From: Pedobacter sp. B4-66
Lineage (GTDB): Bacteria > Bacteroidota > Bacteroidia > Sphingobacteriales > Sphingobacteriaceae
Length of the DNA: 64,000 nucleotides
Direction of reading: 5' to 3'
Assembly (NCBI RefSeq): GCF_018492665.1
Contig: NZ_JAFVME010000017.1
Coordinates: 62,001-126,000 of the forward strand
Part shown: one piece after another, positions 61,975-64,000 of the stretch
How positions within the stretch are numbered: position 1 is the stretch's first letter
Layout of the letters: each line of letters begins with the position of its first letter
Notes under the pieces: generated by a model
What the model was told of the DNA's origin: nothing
Database searches by the model: none
Seen by the model: the letters and a program-made list of their open reading frames with translations, nothing else
Position numbers and translations under genes: made by a program

Positions 61975-63522
61975 TTAATTCTCATGAATACCGACGGCAG
62001 GCCTTTGACCCGGGCTGACCGGATTACCAAAAAAATCTCTAATTTTCGATTCAGTTAATGACTCACCAGCGCCGCGCGCCTTTGAAGTGGCTCTAAGCAT
62101 AAAACACTTTAGCTTTTCAAATCCAGATAAATCTTTATCTGGTTGGCTTAAGAACTGGGGATCCGCTAATATTTCACCCGGTGTTTCAGGTTTGTTTAGG
62201 TAATTGCCATAATAAAGATTCGAACGGTAATAATTCCGCTTACTTTTAGCCATCTGGAAGTCGGCAGTGCCTTTTGTATAGAATATGTTGTTGGCAACCA
62301 GGGTGCTATCCGGATACCCATTCCAAGTGTCCATTTCTATTACAGTACTGTCTATTCCAGCTGGTTTTTTAGGTAAATAGATTAAATTGTTATAGATTTT
62401 TGTGTTCAGTACCGGACCTGTAATATGAATGACAGGAGAGAAGCCCGCATGTTTCCATTTGGTTCGGCTACCATCATTGTAACTCACATTGTACCGTATG
62501 ATTGTACCTATATTGCCAATGTTTGCTGGCATAGTTGAACTTCCATCATTACAAATCAGTAAAAAACCACCATCATTATGATGGCTGTAATTGTATTGAA
62601 TAATGGTGTTTCTGCAATTCCAATCAGAATCAAATCCCTGAGAGTCCCATGGGCCGGCGGTATAAGAAACCTCATTATATTGAATTGTAGTGTTGTCGCA
62701 GCTCCAGGGCCAGATTCCTGCAGCAGCATCACCTTCAGGGAAACGTTGTCCAGCACGATATACCACATTAGATTCAATCAAGGTTCCTTCGCATCCTATT
62801 GGAACAATCCCATCACCTCCTATATCGGTCAAATGATTTTTTCTTATGATAACATTGCGACTTGGAAACCAGTCTTGTCTTGACCAATACCCGGTGCTCG
62901 TAATGCCATTTCTATCCGTCCGCTCTATCCGGCAATTTTCAATCAGCAGTCCATCGAAGGCAGACCTCTTCTTCTTGCCACCATTTGTCCAGTGAATGCC
63001 CGCTCCACCACCTTCCTTTTTTACATTACTACCATTCACATCATGTATATATAAATTAGCAATCTCGGTATCATTTGCTATTCCATAATCTTCAAGTAAT
63101 ATGTGCAATCCCATTCTCTTCGCTTCGCGTTTTTCTCCCAGGTTGGTAATCTCAAAGTTTTCGAACTTCAGGTATTCAGCGTTAAAAATAAGCACAGTCT
63201 CACGTACTGTCCCTTTACCATCTATTCTGGGTCTTTTTCCTATACCGAATGAACTGAATACAATCTTGTTGTCCTTATTTCCCGCACAGGAAATTTTAAG
63301 TTGACCGGTATAAGTTGTAGCAGCCCTGAACAATACAGAATCACCTGGTTTTAAAATTAATGTATTTACTTTGCTTAATGTTTTCCATGCTTTATCCTTT
63401 GATAAGCCTGTGTAAACATCATTTCCATTCTTACTGTCAACATAGTATGTGGCAGCCTTTGATTGCAAAAAGATAAATAAACTTATTATCAAGGCGCCAA
63501 AGGCCAATTTCAATTTCATCAT
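61975..63522 (-). CDS. Secreted right-handed parallel beta-helix repeat protein
   Basis: A 515-residue protein with a signal peptide (to Gln-Ser-Lys-Ala-Ala) and a start TYYVDSKNGNDVYTGLSKD typical of pectate-lyase-like beta-helix proteins. Repeated NN-x-I/V-x-YN and N-x-I-x-x-N turns (for example NNTIQYNEVSYTAG, NTIIQYNYSHHNDGG) mark the coils. Probably acts on a glycan as lyase or hydrolase, though no catalytic residues can be named. It sits 27 bases after a SusD gene on the same strand, so it belongs to that locus. The second of two adjacent ATGs (63519) is equally possible as start. Confidence 0.85.
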   Translation of the reverse strand: MMKLKLAFGALIISLFIFLQSKAATYYVDSKNGNDVYTGLSKDKAWKTLSKVNTLILKPGDSVLFRAATTYTGQLKISCAGNKDNKIVFSSFGIGKRPRIDGKGTVRETVLIFNAEYLKFENFEITNLGEKREAKRMGLHILLEDYGIANDTEIANLYIHDVNGSNVKKEGGGAGIHWTNGGKKKRSAFDGLLIENCRIERTDRNGITSTGYWSRQDWFPSRNVIIRKNHLTDIGGDGIVPIGCEGTLIESNVVYRAGQRFPEGDAAAGIWPWSCDNTTIQYNEVSYTAGPWDSQGFDSDWNCRNTIIQYNYSHHNDGGFLLICNDGSSTMPANIGNIGTIIRYNVSYNDGSRTKWKHAGFSPVIHITGPVLNTKIYNNLIYLPKKPAGIDSTVIEMDTWNGYPDSTLVANNIFYTKGTADFQMAKSKRNYYRSNLYYGNYLNKPETPGEILADPQFLSQPDKDLSGFEKLKCFMLRATSKARGAGESLTESKIRDFFGNPVSPGQRPAVGIHEN

Positions 63523-63549
63523 AAAGGGTATCTATTTTAATATTATCTG

Positions 63550-64000
63550 TTACCAGCCTGTATTTTGGATAATCACTCCTACAGATTTATCAATCTCTGT
63601 TCTTGGAATTGGATACAAGTACATTTTTTCGTTAAACACCCTGTTTTCTACAGGTATTGCAGAATTGTATAAAAAGCTATTGTTACTTAAACGAGTAATA
63701 GCTATTCCAAGTACCGGTTTCCCTAGCGTTTCAGTTCCAATTTTCCATCTTCTCACATCCCAAAACCGATGTTCTTCAAATGCCAGTTCAACCCGTCTTT
63801 CATTTCTTACCCGTAACCTGAATTCTTCCCTTGATACGCCAGTTACCGCGGGCATATTTACACTTCCTCTTTTTCTTACGTCGTTAAGTGCCTGCGACGC
63901 TGTTTTTGAAAAGCCAGCAGGCGCCACATCCGGACCAAATGCTTCATTCATAGCTTCAGCATAATTTAATAATATTTCTGCATATCGGAAATATACCCAG
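63550..64000 (-). CDS. RagB/SusD family nutrient-binding protein, 3' end only
   Basis: The frame is open to the right edge of the window, so the N-terminus lies outside. The visible 149 residues include YFRYAEILLNYAEAMNEA and RNERRVELAFEEHRFWDVRRW, the two most conserved blocks of the SusD C-terminal half, and end with DKSVGVIIQNTGW. Downstream lie the beta-helix and M60-like genes on the same strand, suggesting a utilisation locus with its SusC gene beyond the window. Confidence 0.95.
   Translation of the reverse strand, partial: WVYFRYAEILLNYAEAMNEAFGPDVAPAGFSKTASQALNDVRKRGSVNMPAVTGVSREEFRLRVRNERRVELAFEEHRFWDVRRWKIGTETLGKPVLGIAITRLSNNSFLYNSAIPVENRVFNEKMYLYPIPRTEIDKSVGVIIQNTGW

Noticed and set aside
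63449..63964. A 171-codon open frame on the plus strand
   Set aside because: It is antisense to the SusD and beta-helix genes, both with clear family motifs.
1..64000. tRNA or rRNA genes
   Set aside because: I looked through the intergenic gaps for cloverleaf arms with T-loop GTTC and anticodon stems, and for rRNA blocks, and found none.

Overview
The window reads as a chromosomal segment of a low-GC Bacteroidota, most likely a Pedobacter-like member of the Sphingobacteriaceae. The grounds are SusC/SusD pairs with FecR/ECF-sigma control, TANNTTTG-type promoter elements, few Shine-Dalgarno sequences, cdaA next to folP, an M13 peptidase, a bacilliredoxin, and many signal-peptide and lipobox proteins of Bacteroidota type. 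I see no rRNA, tRNA or CRISPR array. Housekeeping genes alternate with accessory carbohydrate and protein utilisation genes.

Layout. 1-6 kb: a cell-wall and salvage run with the 3' part of a PBP4-type DD-peptidase, a GH20 hexosaminidase, a TruA-like pseudouridine synthase, a DoxX protein and an M28 peptidase. 6-11 kb: a tight leftward operon (DUF1599, DoxX/MauE, DppB-type permease, shikimate kinase) diverging from folP-cdaA, which links folate and cyclic-di-AMP synthesis. 11-15.7 kb: a FecR-like protein lacking the anti-sigma domain, a DUF4185/DUF5005-like propeller protein, a divergent GH30 hydrolase and a bacilliredoxin. 15.8-19.9 kb: an outer-membrane barrel and beta-propeller lipoprotein-type pair that looks richer in G+C than its surroundings. 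19.9-23.3 kb: an AT-rich, gene-poor island with an integrase-like gene fragment, small hypotheticals and a deacetylase-like lipoprotein.

23.3-39.6 kb is mostly housekeeping: ahcY, an MscS channel, pdxJ, gcvP, yceI, a single-domain response regulator, an MBL hydrolase, recJ-lptB-GH3, a CBS protein and an M13 peptidase. 39.6-45 kb: a WYL regulator with a Cass2-like ligand-binding protein, a metallophosphoesterase, a sterol-desaturase-type hydroxylase, and an FMN reductase plus pirin behind a perfect palindrome.

45-64 kb is accessory. A complete ECF sigma/FecR/SusC/SusD unit is followed by a LacI regulator divergent from an SSS transporter and myo-inositol oxygenase, which together suggest inositol uptake and oxidation to glucuronate. 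After these come a GNAT, a large MG2/plug protein, an M60-like metallopeptidase broken by a frameshift in a six-base homopolymer, a parallel beta-helix protein, and the 3' end of another SusD gene that runs out of the window. Two copies of an unusual 57-base element with an 11-base repeat period sit in convergent intergenic gaps 31 kb apart. The best leads are the M60 frameshift, the 57-base repeats, the unassigned structured gap at 11 kb and the decayed island at 20-23 kb. I did not find a clearly new multi-gene system.
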